Notes under the pieces: model-generated | What the model saw: only the letters and a program-made list of their open reading frames with translations | What the model was told of the DNA's origin: nothing | Database searches by the model: none | Made by a program: the position numbers and the translations under genes | From: Balanoglossus misakiensis | Lineage: Eukaryota > Hemichordata | Length of the DNA stretch: 64,000 bases | Direction: 5' to 3' | Assembly (NCBI GenBank): GCA_040954595.2 | Contig: CM082576.2 | Coordinates: 8,866,001-8,930,000 of the forward strand | In this document: piece after piece, positions 51,401 through 62,433 of the stretch | How positions within the stretch are numbered: position 1 is the stretch's first letter | Layout: every line of letters begins with the position of its first letter

Positions 51401-54400
51401 TTTTTCTATTTAGACCGGGAGTACTGTACACAGAATGTGCAGAAATTTCAGCAATTACAATACACACTGAAATCAAAGTTACTTTACGACAGACTAATGC
51501 TTTCTTAATCAGTGAATTTCTGTTTACAAATGATATGGTGAATGAAAAGGCATTCTTGTAGGTCTGTCTTTTTGTTTTTTATTTTAAATCACATTCTCAG
51601 AATTTTTTCATCTCCGAAAATCAGCGCGAATAATTTTTTTCTAACAATCCTCGAAACCGAAGCTGAGAAAATTCAAATTATCAGCCAAAATCACTGTTGA
51701 AATTACAGTGGATTGATAATCGGGAGAGTCGCCACTTTCCCCAACCTCCTCAAGCGCCATTGTGTTGACAGTAATCCCTTTAATGATGAAAGGAGAGGGC
51801 TTACATCTCAAGTGTGAAGGTCAGTGGCAACAGCAGCTGTCTGCCAGAATAACACAATCATGAAATTATACGGGGGTGTTTTGTGAATTTGCTCCCGCTA
51901 ATTACCACTTCAATGACAGTGATGTCTTAACTAAACAGCACTCAATGTCAACTGTAAACATATGGGCAAACATTAATTATGTTCTCGGAAAATGGCCGGG
52001 AATTACACAGATTATTCCAGTAAAAGTGGCATGAAATATCCTATTGTGTTTCTGACGTCTACTGTATCTATTTGGAAGAAGGCTGAATCACAGAAAATGG
52101 ACCGACTGTTTCTCTTGATCGGACACCATTCATGCAGAGTCAAAAATCATTGTTGAATTAAAGCTATTTCAGATTGGCAGGATGACCTCAGTTAATAATT
52201 TCTTTTTACGAGGCCAACTAATTTTTGCCGTTCATCATTATACAGTGTTTTGTTTTCAATATAAAATCACTTACAATCAAACTCAATACCGTTATGAGCC
52301 ATACACATAAAAACACTACAAATCAAAGTCAATGTTCTACACAGTATTTTTTGGTTCTTAGTGAACTTGCCTGCATTGACGATGGGTTGGTGCTGTAACG
52401 CGTGTGCCGCTGCCTTGACAAACGCCGACATGAAACCCAACTTGATTCCGTGTTTCTTCTGGAAGTCATCCTTGTACTGTTTCCTCATTTCGATGATGTT
52501 ACTATTCAAAAAAAAAAAAAAAAAAAGAGAGAGAAAGTTTTACGCTAGAGAAAAATAAGCATATCGCGGGGAAAGCTCGAGGCTTAAAAAGTCTGGAGAT
52601 GGCATCAGTGAGGATTTTTTACAACTCTACCCCATTCACTAGCGCATGAAATCTCTAGAAATGGTATGTTTACATTTATTTGATCATATCTGTATCCGTG
52701 GTTGTCACCAACTGTGATTTCTTCCCTTTTTTTACCCTTCTGTTACTGAGTACAGATTCACACCGTGTACATAAAAGGAATACGGTCTTGAAACTGTAAT
52801 TTACATGAACCCAAATATGGTCAACGGGACACGTCTTAGAACGACCATATAGGAGTGCCCTCTTTTTCATGTGGCCACCCACTGAAAATCTGTGATTGGC
52901 TAGATCTCGACTCTCCATGGTAACTGAGGCTAAAGAATGTCATCTTGGATACAAGCTTTCCGTGAGAGTGTTTTCGGATTTAGAAAAGAGGTACAAATAG
53001 GAGTTTTCAGTTTCAGCAACTCAAAGGTTGTAATCACCAAAGACTGGAAATTTTACCTCATGTCGATTTCATTAAAGGTGGTCAACATTGCGCAAACGTT
53101 CTGCGCCTCCTTCAACCTGTACGCAATGCGTTGGCGCATTCGGCTCATTTTCACCTGCAACGTGGGAAGAAAAAAAAATATATATATATAAAAATGTTCT
53201 TGTTATGAGCACTTCCCTTTTGCCGCCCAAGTGGCAAAGTTGAATGGTCAGAATTAGGGAACTGAAGAATAAGGAATGGTCAGAATTGGGGAACTGTGAA
53301 GGAAAGGGATTCTGCTTAACAACGTCGGCGAAGCGGTAGACTGGTACCGGGGCTCTGGTATTTACAGGCGCACGATTACATATTTTCAAGAAGTGTTCCT
53401 TCTGGCATACCTTGTAGGGGTTTGATTGCTGAAATTTTAAGCAATAAAAAAAAGACGATGGAAATTCACACTTTTCAAGTGTCTCGTAAGTCGGAGTATG
53501 ACTTCATAGGTAGGGTTTGAATTTACCCCAGTTCATTCACAGCAGGGCTTTCGTAGGAAGAAGTTCTAGGTTTCTTACTCTCTGTTCGGTCCTGGCGCCA
53601 AAGGTTCCCGGTAGAACACCGCTGGATGGTGCTGTGACGGCTGGTGGTCCTGGAGGCTTGACACCCGACACTACAGACAAGACAAGTACACAACAAACAG
53701 TGAGTTTGATGTTTCTGAGAGCATCTCGCATGTGATATTGCTGCCATTTGCCATTGAACACTACTGGTTCTTGAATCAGAGGTTCACCCCGAAGTTTGCA
53801 AGTAAACTTTTTAGGGGATAAGGCGTACATGTAATATATTCCTGTGTGGCAAAAGTTGGTCAAATGCTGCTGCAGTCCGACAGACCACTTACTAGGGTGT
53901 GTTTCTTGTGCTTTCAGTTTGATCATGAACCTGCTACATGTAGTATTCAGGATTTTTGGGGTGTTTTTTCCCCCAAAATGTTAGCAAGCTACATTTTGCT
54001 TATTCGTCGAGTACTGGTGTGTGTCAAGGTATGCCTACCTGGTGTTGTAAACATTGGCTGTTGTGGAAGGGGAGGCACAGGTGGGGGTGTTGTGGGGATT
54101 GGTCCGACGGCACTCTCACTGGGTGGCTCGTGAGCAGGTGCTACCGTTGGAGGTGGTGGAGGGGAAGGTGGCGGTGGTGTTAGAGGGGGTGCCGCCTCAG
54201 CTGCTGGAGGAGGGGCTGGTGCTTCAGCTGCTGGTTCGGCCGCTTTGGGAGCTGCACCTGTAAATTAAAAAAAAAGAAAGAAGAAATAAACACATGCCAG
54301 GCATCTCATAGCATAGAACACCTGTAGCGAATAATTGAATCAAACAAACTGACTGATAGACTGATAGATTTATCACTGATTTATTGCACATAATTGAAAA

Positions 54401-56504
54401 CATCAAGATAAGTACTGCCTGGCTATAATATGACAAGCGTTTGTTTCTCTGGGTAAAGGTCTATGCAAGGCAGCAGTTTATGGGTACAGGCTTCGGTGGG
54501 TACAGGGACATTACATGTATGTATTTACCTGTGATCCTGATTCTGAACAACTGTTGACCGCCGGCAACCGTGTCACCGTCCTGGACAAACAGCTCCTCGA
54601 TGATGCCACTGCCTGGGGCGGGCACTTGAACTGCCGTCTGCAGATTACAATTGAAAACAAAAGTCAAGACTTGTGAATGTTACATGTTTTTTGTTACGTT
54701 ATGGAATGATTGATGTTTTCTCGGGGATCAAAGTACATTTTATCATTCACTTTTGTGTGGTTGGTAGAAAAAGTTGGCAGGACTAGGCTGACAATTGCAG
54801 CGTTAAATCAGTGTTTTACCTTGTCAGTTTCAATTTCACAGACGACATCATCTTCTTGCACGTAGTCCCCAATAGCTACCAAAGTGAGAAAAAAAACCTT
54901 CATATCAGAGACAACCAACTAAAGCACATCACACGACGAAAATGCAACACCCATCGTATCTTGTACAATTTTAGTATTCATATAGTAGAAAATACATCAG
55001 CAACTTGTTTCGTCACTTTCATCTCCTGTGAGTCAAGACATTGAAAAGCGCTTGAAGTAACGAGTGTGACTCAGGATGAGATATGAAACCACACCAAAAG
55101 TAGTGCCTGCAGGTGCTGCTGACTCAAATCTCTCTTTGCTTTTCTGACGACATGAATCACGGACTCACACTGCTAAAAGCAGTTAGCAATCAGATTGCCT
55201 GCATTTTTTGTTTCATGAATGCCAAATGCTGCGAAGTCAACCTAGCAATTTTTGGGCTCAGGATGCCGCCTCACCTTTTTCCCACCTGACATCGCCTTCA
55301 GAAACAGATTCTGCAAATGGAGGAACATTGACTATCTTGACTTCATCATCTAAAATGAAACAAGAAGAAATCAAAGTCTGATATATTATTTCCCTAATAT
55401 CAACTAAGTAATAACATAAGTGACAAAAACACTCAAAGCAAAACACAAGTAAGGTGAAAATGTCTAAGAATACTTACAGAAAGTAGCTGACGTATGAAAT
55501 GCTCTATTTGCACAATCTTGAAGATCTGTACAAGCACCAGTGTAATTAAATCTATTCGTGGAGATTGGCAAAGAGAGAAGAAACATCAATGTAACTTGAG
55601 AAAGGTTGAACTCGCTTGGCAGAAAAGTGGCCAGGAAATGGGTTTCTGAACTGGGAAACGCTGATAAGATTATTTTCAAGGAATCAAAGTTGTGAAACCC
55701 GACATCTTGCACGTCTGAAAACAGGATGCAGTTGCACTTTCTTGTATTACAAGGCAACGACAGTGAAGGTTCCTTTGCTGGCGGCAGCACTAACAGTACC
55801 TGTTTGAGAGTAGAGGTGAAGTCCTTGCTAATCTTGAATTGCAGGTTCCTGTTGAAAACAGAGGCAATGGAACAAGAAGTGAGGGTTTCCTTCAATGAGG
55901 AAATGCTAAAGACACCATCTGGCAGCACGCTTTTAAGGACATGGTCAGAGATTTCCTATCAGATCACTTCTCTTACAAGGAGGAGTACAAGATGAATGTC
56001 CCCGTAGGGACTGGCTTCCACGTCAATCAGACAAGGATGAAAATAAATAGCACTGACTGTGTCTGTGGTTTTCACATAGTGGGAGGGGCAGTTCACGTTG
56101 TAGGGTTAGGGACTTACCTTGCTGTATACAGAACGGTCTTCGGACAATTGATACATTACCCTAAAATGAACGATGTATATATAGTGGCGCTTAATGAAAG
56201 GGAGAGTAAGGTAAATATTTACATAGTTTATGTCCGAGTTTAGATTTAAAATCTTCGTCGGAGTGAACAGTCACAGTCGCAGGTGACAAAAATCAAAGGT
56301 CAGCACGAGAACAGTTCGACCGGTAACCGTTACGAAGTTCGTCAGTTAATGGGGCAAATAATGCTGTTTGCATTAAATATCGTCTGAATAAACGCTTTAC
56401 TGATTTCTAAAAATGGATTCCTTTACCTTTACCCCTGATGTTATCACGTGATTACGAGTAAAACGCAAAAAAGATCGCGAATACTGCACTTTCGACGATA
56501 ACAT
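48450..56504 (-). CDS. DLST: Dihydrolipoyllysine-residue succinyltransferase (E2 of 2-oxoglutarate dehydrogenase)
   Basis: Thirteen exons in transcription order: 56504-56433, 56160-56118, 55525-55478, 55349-55275, 54875-54820, 54637-54529, 54257-54039, 53670-53579, 53154-53057, 52501-52371, 51331-51180, 49525-49358, 48584-48450. They total 465 residues (human 453). The enzyme transfers succinyl from lipoyl-lysine to CoA in the mitochondrial matrix (TCA cycle). Residues 1-50 are Arg/Ser-rich, fitting a mitochondrial presequence. The lipoyl domain carries EIETDK with Lys98 the expected lipoyl site, split from TAVQVPAPG by an intron as in human. A Pro-rich linker ([14 protein letters not shown]) follows, with no clear peripheral-subunit-binding domain, then the catalytic domain: [46 protein letters not shown] and [10 protein letters not shown] with His436/Asp440. 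The intron between 52371 and 51331 uses a GC donor. Confidence 0.97.
52369..52376 (-). other. GC-AG splice donor in DLST
   Basis: The exon ends AATGCAG and the intron begins GCAAGT. Only this junction keeps VNA-VIDD in frame with the next exon at 51331 (phase 1); using the nearby GT at 52380 would bring a stop within seven codons. CAG|GCAAGT is the typical strong context of GC donors. Confidence 0.8.
53172..53192. repeat. Poly-A / (TA)n tract
   Basis: AAAAAAAA is followed by TATATATATATATA just upstream, in the transcript sense, of the DLST exon at 53154-53057. Confidence 0.8.
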
Positions 56505-56640
56505 GGTCGCCGGTATATAACGCGCATGCGTATTTTCGGATTCCATATTCAGGTTGTATCCTCGTTCACGGAAGTTACACAGAAGAGTTTCGTTCAATGA
56601 GACGTGGAAAGAGCCTGAAATATAGACATGCGCGATAGAA
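56505..56640 (-). promoter_or_regulatory. Putative DLST promoter with NRF-1-like site
   Basis: CGCGCATGCG at 56521-56530 (GCGCATGCGT core) closely resembles the NRF-1 binding site common in promoters of mitochondrial protein genes, and CATGCGCG recurs near 56627. It lies immediately upstream of the DLST ATG. The transcription start is not defined. Confidence 0.4.
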
Positions 56641-59600
56641 CATAAACCTAAGTGGGGTTTCGTTTCTTAGTGTTTTCTTCCGCAGGTCCTTACCATTCTA
56701 CCTGCGATATCTTCCGGAAAATGCACACAAATTGGTGAGTTCCGTCAGTTTCTGAGACAAGAATAGTAACTCATATTTTTGTGTATTTTTTCTAATATTT
56801 TGATCGCCTAGATGTGTTGCATATTGCAATTACTTGCAGCGTTTTCGTGACGTGTCTTAGAGTTATTCCAATGGCAGAATTTCCTTTGTCTAGCCCTGGC
56901 GATGTGTCTGCTACACGTAGATTTTTTATGATGGTAATATTTTCATACAAGCTGGTGTTTGTCGCTCTGCTGTCGCTATTTGTAATCGCAAAAGCAGTTG
57001 ATTTAATCGGTTTCTCAAGCAATTTTGTCGGTCGGATTGCGCATTTTGAGGCGCTGGATCGTGCTCGGAGAACCCGGAAGCGACAATTTGCCCCTCGGAG
57101 GGAGCTACGTTGAGAGTGAATTGAAAAGATTTCAGGCTTTGTGTAATATTCGATATTTTCTTTTGTGTAAATCGGATCTTTTGTTAATGCTAGATTGCAT
57201 GCAATTTCTGATTGAATATTGATTTGATCCGCTTTGTGGCACCGCCTTTTCCTCGCAGCTTTCTTCGTTGTTCGCTTTTTAAATATTTTGCTGCGCTCCG
57301 TTATGTGTGCGTACACGCTTTAAACTAGCAGACGGATGCTACCGCCCATTGATCGGAATTTCTTGTGTGTCGGGACGCTACGGTAAGACGACGATTAAAC
57401 GGGACAAAAGAACAGCGCCAGTCCAGTCGCTCATCATTCAAATTTGATGAAGTGGGCTTAAGAGAATGTGTTAAAAGTGATCAAAACTGTAGTGTAAATG
57501 CTTCAAACATTCTGTCGCTTTTCCCCCAGACTTCACACGCCTGAATCCCTCTTTGGAGTACGAAAATGTGAACGTTGTTATGAAACCGTGAAGTGTGAAA
57601 CAAACCATTTGTGGGGTGTAAATAGATCGTTCCTTCCGATTTTGTTAAAGATTCCAAATGTACATCTCTTGTAAACCAGCATAAATATCTATTGAAGAAA
57701 CAAAATTAACACTTTTCTGTCATGGCCGATTAGCGTCTTTCCAGCATTCAGTCATATGAGAGATTAGAACAGATGGGAGGCTTGAGGATGTAATTAAAAC
57801 ACTAGACAACAAAAGAAACGACTATCATTTTTCTTGGCTGAGAGATTTCTCCATGGAAATAGAAAATACTTAATTTTGGCGCAAAATTAAAAAAGAAGAA
57901 GCCATTGCTACAGTGACAATTCTCTTCTCAGTTGTCTGGATGATTTGCATGTTGATTTCTACTGATAAAATACATGTACTTTATATGAAATGCATTGTAG
58001 TGGAACCTGCCCACACTTAATTTCTTTGGCTCTTGTGGGGACTTGCTCAAGTTCTCTGACCCCTTCCCACTGCATTTTGTAAGCTGCTGGGCTCATTTAT
58101 AAGAAATCTTCAAATTGGCATTGGTTGTACACGTATTATCATTGTAGCGTCTAACAGCATTCATTATGCCGTGTCAAGTAAACATGAAGTGTTTGCCTGT
58201 ACCTTGTCACCGTTCTGCCCTCTCTCCTTCAGGATCACATAGATAAATGTTACTGATCTTTAATTGGCTTATTTCCCTGTGCAAAGTTCAGCTATCTGTC
58301 ACCCTGTACCATCTTCACTCTGATACCAAGTCTTCTAGGCTGACCCCCCCAAGTATTTGTGTTTGTTTGGTTCCGCTGGCGTGGATTTTGTGATAGCAGT
58401 TTGCAACAAAGGGGATGCAGAAGAAATAAGAGAGCCCCGTCTCCCAGACAACAAAGCAACTCCAGTCATCCTTGTGACTAAGAGATTGTGTGAGTCAAGT
58501 TGACTCTCATTTTTATTTCGTTGTGGGATGATGATCCACATTCATCCCCTCCCAGAAATTCTCTTGTTTGTAAATGTGGAGGAGTCTTAGTGTTTTTGTC
58601 TAAATTTCTTCAATATCTGGGCCCCTGGCATTTTTGTGAGCTTCTGAATAGTCCCCCACACACTTCGTCGCAGCGTCTTTCAATTAATGATTTACTTGCG
58701 CCGGGCAAGATTCTTCAGAAACCAGGCACACACTACCTTCAGGAATTGATAATTCTTCTAGAGTAAAGTTCAACAAAATCCTACAACAACCAGGTGGGTG
58801 ACGTCATTGATAGTCTCCTGGTCAGGCCAAGCAGAGGACGCCTGTAACTGCTTGGAAGTTTTGAGCGTTTCTCAAGGTGAATATCGAACCTTCGACAATT
58901 TGTCCGCCGAGGTAAGCATTGTTCGCACCGCAGCGGCAGCATCGGTTGTTTTCTAATCGATTTCGTGAACGTTCAGATCAAACTACCGATCTGCGAAACG
59001 CTAGCGCGATGAAGTGTGTCTGATGAGGATAAGTATGTTTGCTTTAAAATATATATGGTGTCTGTGGGTTCCTTGCACGGTGCGTGAGACATCGTGCAAA
59101 GTCCGTGGAAACCAATAAAGGTGGATGCGGTACGTGACACCTTGGCCTGTATCTTACCGAGTGTGCCAACCACCGGCTGGCGTTTACATGACGTGTTTTA
59201 ATTTTTTACCGCTTCGAAATTGGCTCCTCCAGCTCGGATTTCTGATCTCTTGTCTAAGAAACGTGTTTGTTAGGGTGTGGGCAAACCGCGACAAACAAAA
59301 CGGTACACACCGCCGCGGGTCGAACGTTGCTAGATTTTGTATGTTTGCCATGAAGGGCTCAGATAAAGGAGAAGAATATGAAGGACAAATAGTATGTTCT
59401 CCAGGCAGACAAAGTCAGAGATGACTCTCTTGATAACGCAAGGTTGAAACTTATCTACAATGTGCCTCAAGGTAGCAACTCTGTGGCACTACCACTCCAA
59501 ATAGAGTGCATATTTTCAGACTTAACACAATATCTATATAATACCTTCTTATAAGACTTCAGTGTTCTGTGAAAAAAAAGGGAGAAAATCCACTCAAGTA

Positions 59601-62433
59601 CTCAGTGCTTCATAAAGAAATTGCAGAGTTTAATTAGTTTACTCGATTCATTTTATCCTTCTCAAATGTACTTGCTGTCTGGGAATTATATCTTAGGGAT
59701 ATGAAATTGTGTCGGATTGTGGCAGCAACTTGAAAGGACCTTTAATTATTTCACGAGAAGTATTGAGATGAAATTTTTTAATCAAATCAAGCGAGATTGG
59801 CTTTAATTACATAAAATGGGACATGAAAGGAATATTGGCAGGGGATGAAATTTATTCAATTAGGATTGGCCGACATCTTAAAGGAAACAAACGCCGACAC
59901 AGAAAGGGGTAGATAATAGCAACTCCCAAGTTAATGATGGCATTGTTCTTGAGGCATGTGGGATTTTGAATGGGAATCGTACGGATGTTGGGGTGGGGAG
60001 GATAATTGTTAGAACATCCTTAATTAATAAAGAAAAACTTGGTTTGCAAACAGTTATCAATGGTGGGAGGTGCTTGAAGAAACTCCGGAAGAGAACAAAA
60101 GGGTTGATAAGCCCTTGTTGTGTGAGACATGTGGTTGCTGCCAACCACAATAGTTAAAACAATAGCATTAACACCGGCTGTGACATGTGTTTGCAGATAA
60201 TTAACTCATAATTGTAAAGAGAAGTGCTGGGAAAACAAGGAGGAACTTCATTGTTAAGTAAAAAATGAAACGAACGGTAACATATGGGAGAGATCTTCAA
60301 GTGAAAATTTGTGTTCAATATGCAAATTGCTTGTCAGTTTATTTTTGTCGCAGCAGAGAAAAAAAAAAGCATATACTGGGTGTCTTGATGAGGCTGTTAT
60401 GTAACTTAAGTGATGGTAGAGTGTATTAATTATGTTCTTTTGTGTCGGAAGAAAAGTGGAGGCCCTTTTAAACCGGCTTTTAAATTGCAAATCATATTAT
60501 TCAGTGTGCTGTATTCAAATATGTCATTCACAAAAATTGATAAAGTGAAACCTCAGAAGGTGATAAAAAAAGAGTAAAGTGAAACGTAAAGAGATTCTGT
60601 GATAAACTTGAATGCATTCAAAGTTATGAATTTAAAAAGTTATAATATTTTGAGTTAAAGTTTAAATGAGCTCCTGTACCCTTGTTTCAGAGTTTAAAAA
60701 AAATTGTGGATATTGGAAACTAGGATGGCTTGAGCTATGCTCGTAAAATGGTAATTCTATTAGTACATTTATGTAAACAATAGTGAGGTGAGAAATGAAA
60801 GGTTTGGTATAAAAAAAAACACATATACATACATGTATCTTATGAGTTAAAAGATACTTAAAGTGCTAAAAACCTTATTTTATCATGGTTAATTGACTGT
60901 CATTAGAAGGTATAGTAAAGACGTTAAAAAAAATATTCATAATCTCCCAATCTGACAAAATTTTCAATGCGTTGTTTACATTTTAGGTTTTACACAATTT
61001 AGAATGCTAAAATCTTTTTTATCTCAAAAACGCAGAAATAGATTTGAAACAATAAATTTAATTGGTTACAAAAATGGGGAGTTAAAGGAATGTTTTAGAT
61101 TAATTCATAGCATTTAAAAGAAAAAAAGGGAGATAAATAGTTATGGCTGAATTCTTATTGAAGTGACCTTCAGTGATATTTTCGTCATCTATCAACATTG
61201 TCACGTGACTTGTCAGTGTAACCATCAGGCCTGCTATTTAAGCTGTCTTAATTCTAAGATGGCATCACCCATTGTCATGCTAATTGATGCGTTTTATTCG
61301 CTATATCTGGAAGGATTTTGGCGTAGAGGCTCAGTGTTCTCAGGCTGTCAGCTTGGTTGGCGTTTTCCATCGTGTGTGTGTGATTAATCTTCTGGGTATA
61401 CAGAGTGACCGTGTAGTCACAGTCGTGCCTTCTGTCTCCCCCTGCTGTTTCTGTAGCAGGTTGTATTCAAGGAGACGGACTATGAAAAAATATTCGCGGA
61501 GTTCTTTGTGCGCTTGATGAATGACTGGTAAGAAGGTGAAATGAAGCTCTTAGGCTTTTATTGAAGGGACCATATGCTGCAAGCAAGGATTAGTATGCAT
61601 GCCCACTGCCCTTTCCTTTTGTCCGTCTTTTTTTTCGCCGAAATAATATTTCTTTTGTGTGCGCAGAGCTCCTTTTATGACATGGCTCCCTTACAATGTG
61701 CATCATAATGCAGGCTTTCGGTAGAAGCTGAAATATGTTAATGTGGCAATTGAATTTAAATGCCGACCATTTACAGTGAGGCATTTAAACTCCATTTCCT
61801 TCGGAGAAAAAATTGTGGATTCCCTACTGTTGCCAATTCTGCAAACATCGACCCATTTAGAGTCTTGGTGTTTGGAAATTAATAATGTTAAGTGTATGTG
61901 TGGCCGTGGACACTATCACTTCCATTTGGAAATGTTTAGTAGGTACAACAGCCTAATAACACGTTCTTCATTTCTGCTGGTAGCACAGTCTAAGACCTGG
62001 CTCACTGGAGCATATTCATATTTGTGTCACAGATGTTGCCTTGCATGAAAGAGTATTGAGACATTATGCTAGACGTGTTGTGTTATTAATAATTTTAATG
62101 CTTGCTGGAGGGGTCAGGCTGTTGGCTGCTGTGTGTGTTTTTTTCCACTGGCTGAATTTCTTTTCTGTTTCCTCTTCAAAAAAAAATCTGCAGATAACCT
62201 GGAAATTGATGGTAAGGAAGAAAGACTTGGAAAGACACCGGTTCAACAAGCAAGCGTGGCAGTGACATTGAGAACAAATTTTTTGTTTAAATTAAGAGAA
62301 CTGCGACAATAGAAGGCCAGGAAGTGGTAAGTGGTGTGCGCTCAAGTGGCATAAGCTGGAGCATTGTAGCGGAGATCAAACCAGACACAGCTGGGGAGGA
62401 CGACGTAGACGACGACTGCTAAGCGGAGGAAAG
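56640..62433. other. DLST-PROX intergenic region / PROX 5' region
   Basis: About 5.8 kb between divergent genes. A stretch near 62194-62327 has a T- and A-rich tract ending CTGCAG and then a donor GAAGTG|GTAAGTGG, which could be a 5' UTR exon of PROX. A frame at 56792-57316 (minus) and another at 56814-57113 (plus) have no support. No RNA gene was seen. The region is a candidate for PROX enhancers. Confidence 0.4.

Noticed and set aside
55616-56243. Plus-strand frames that could look like a small gene upstream of DLST
   Set aside because: The interval holds DLST exon 2 (56160-56118) and introns on the other strand. The frames have no splice or family support.
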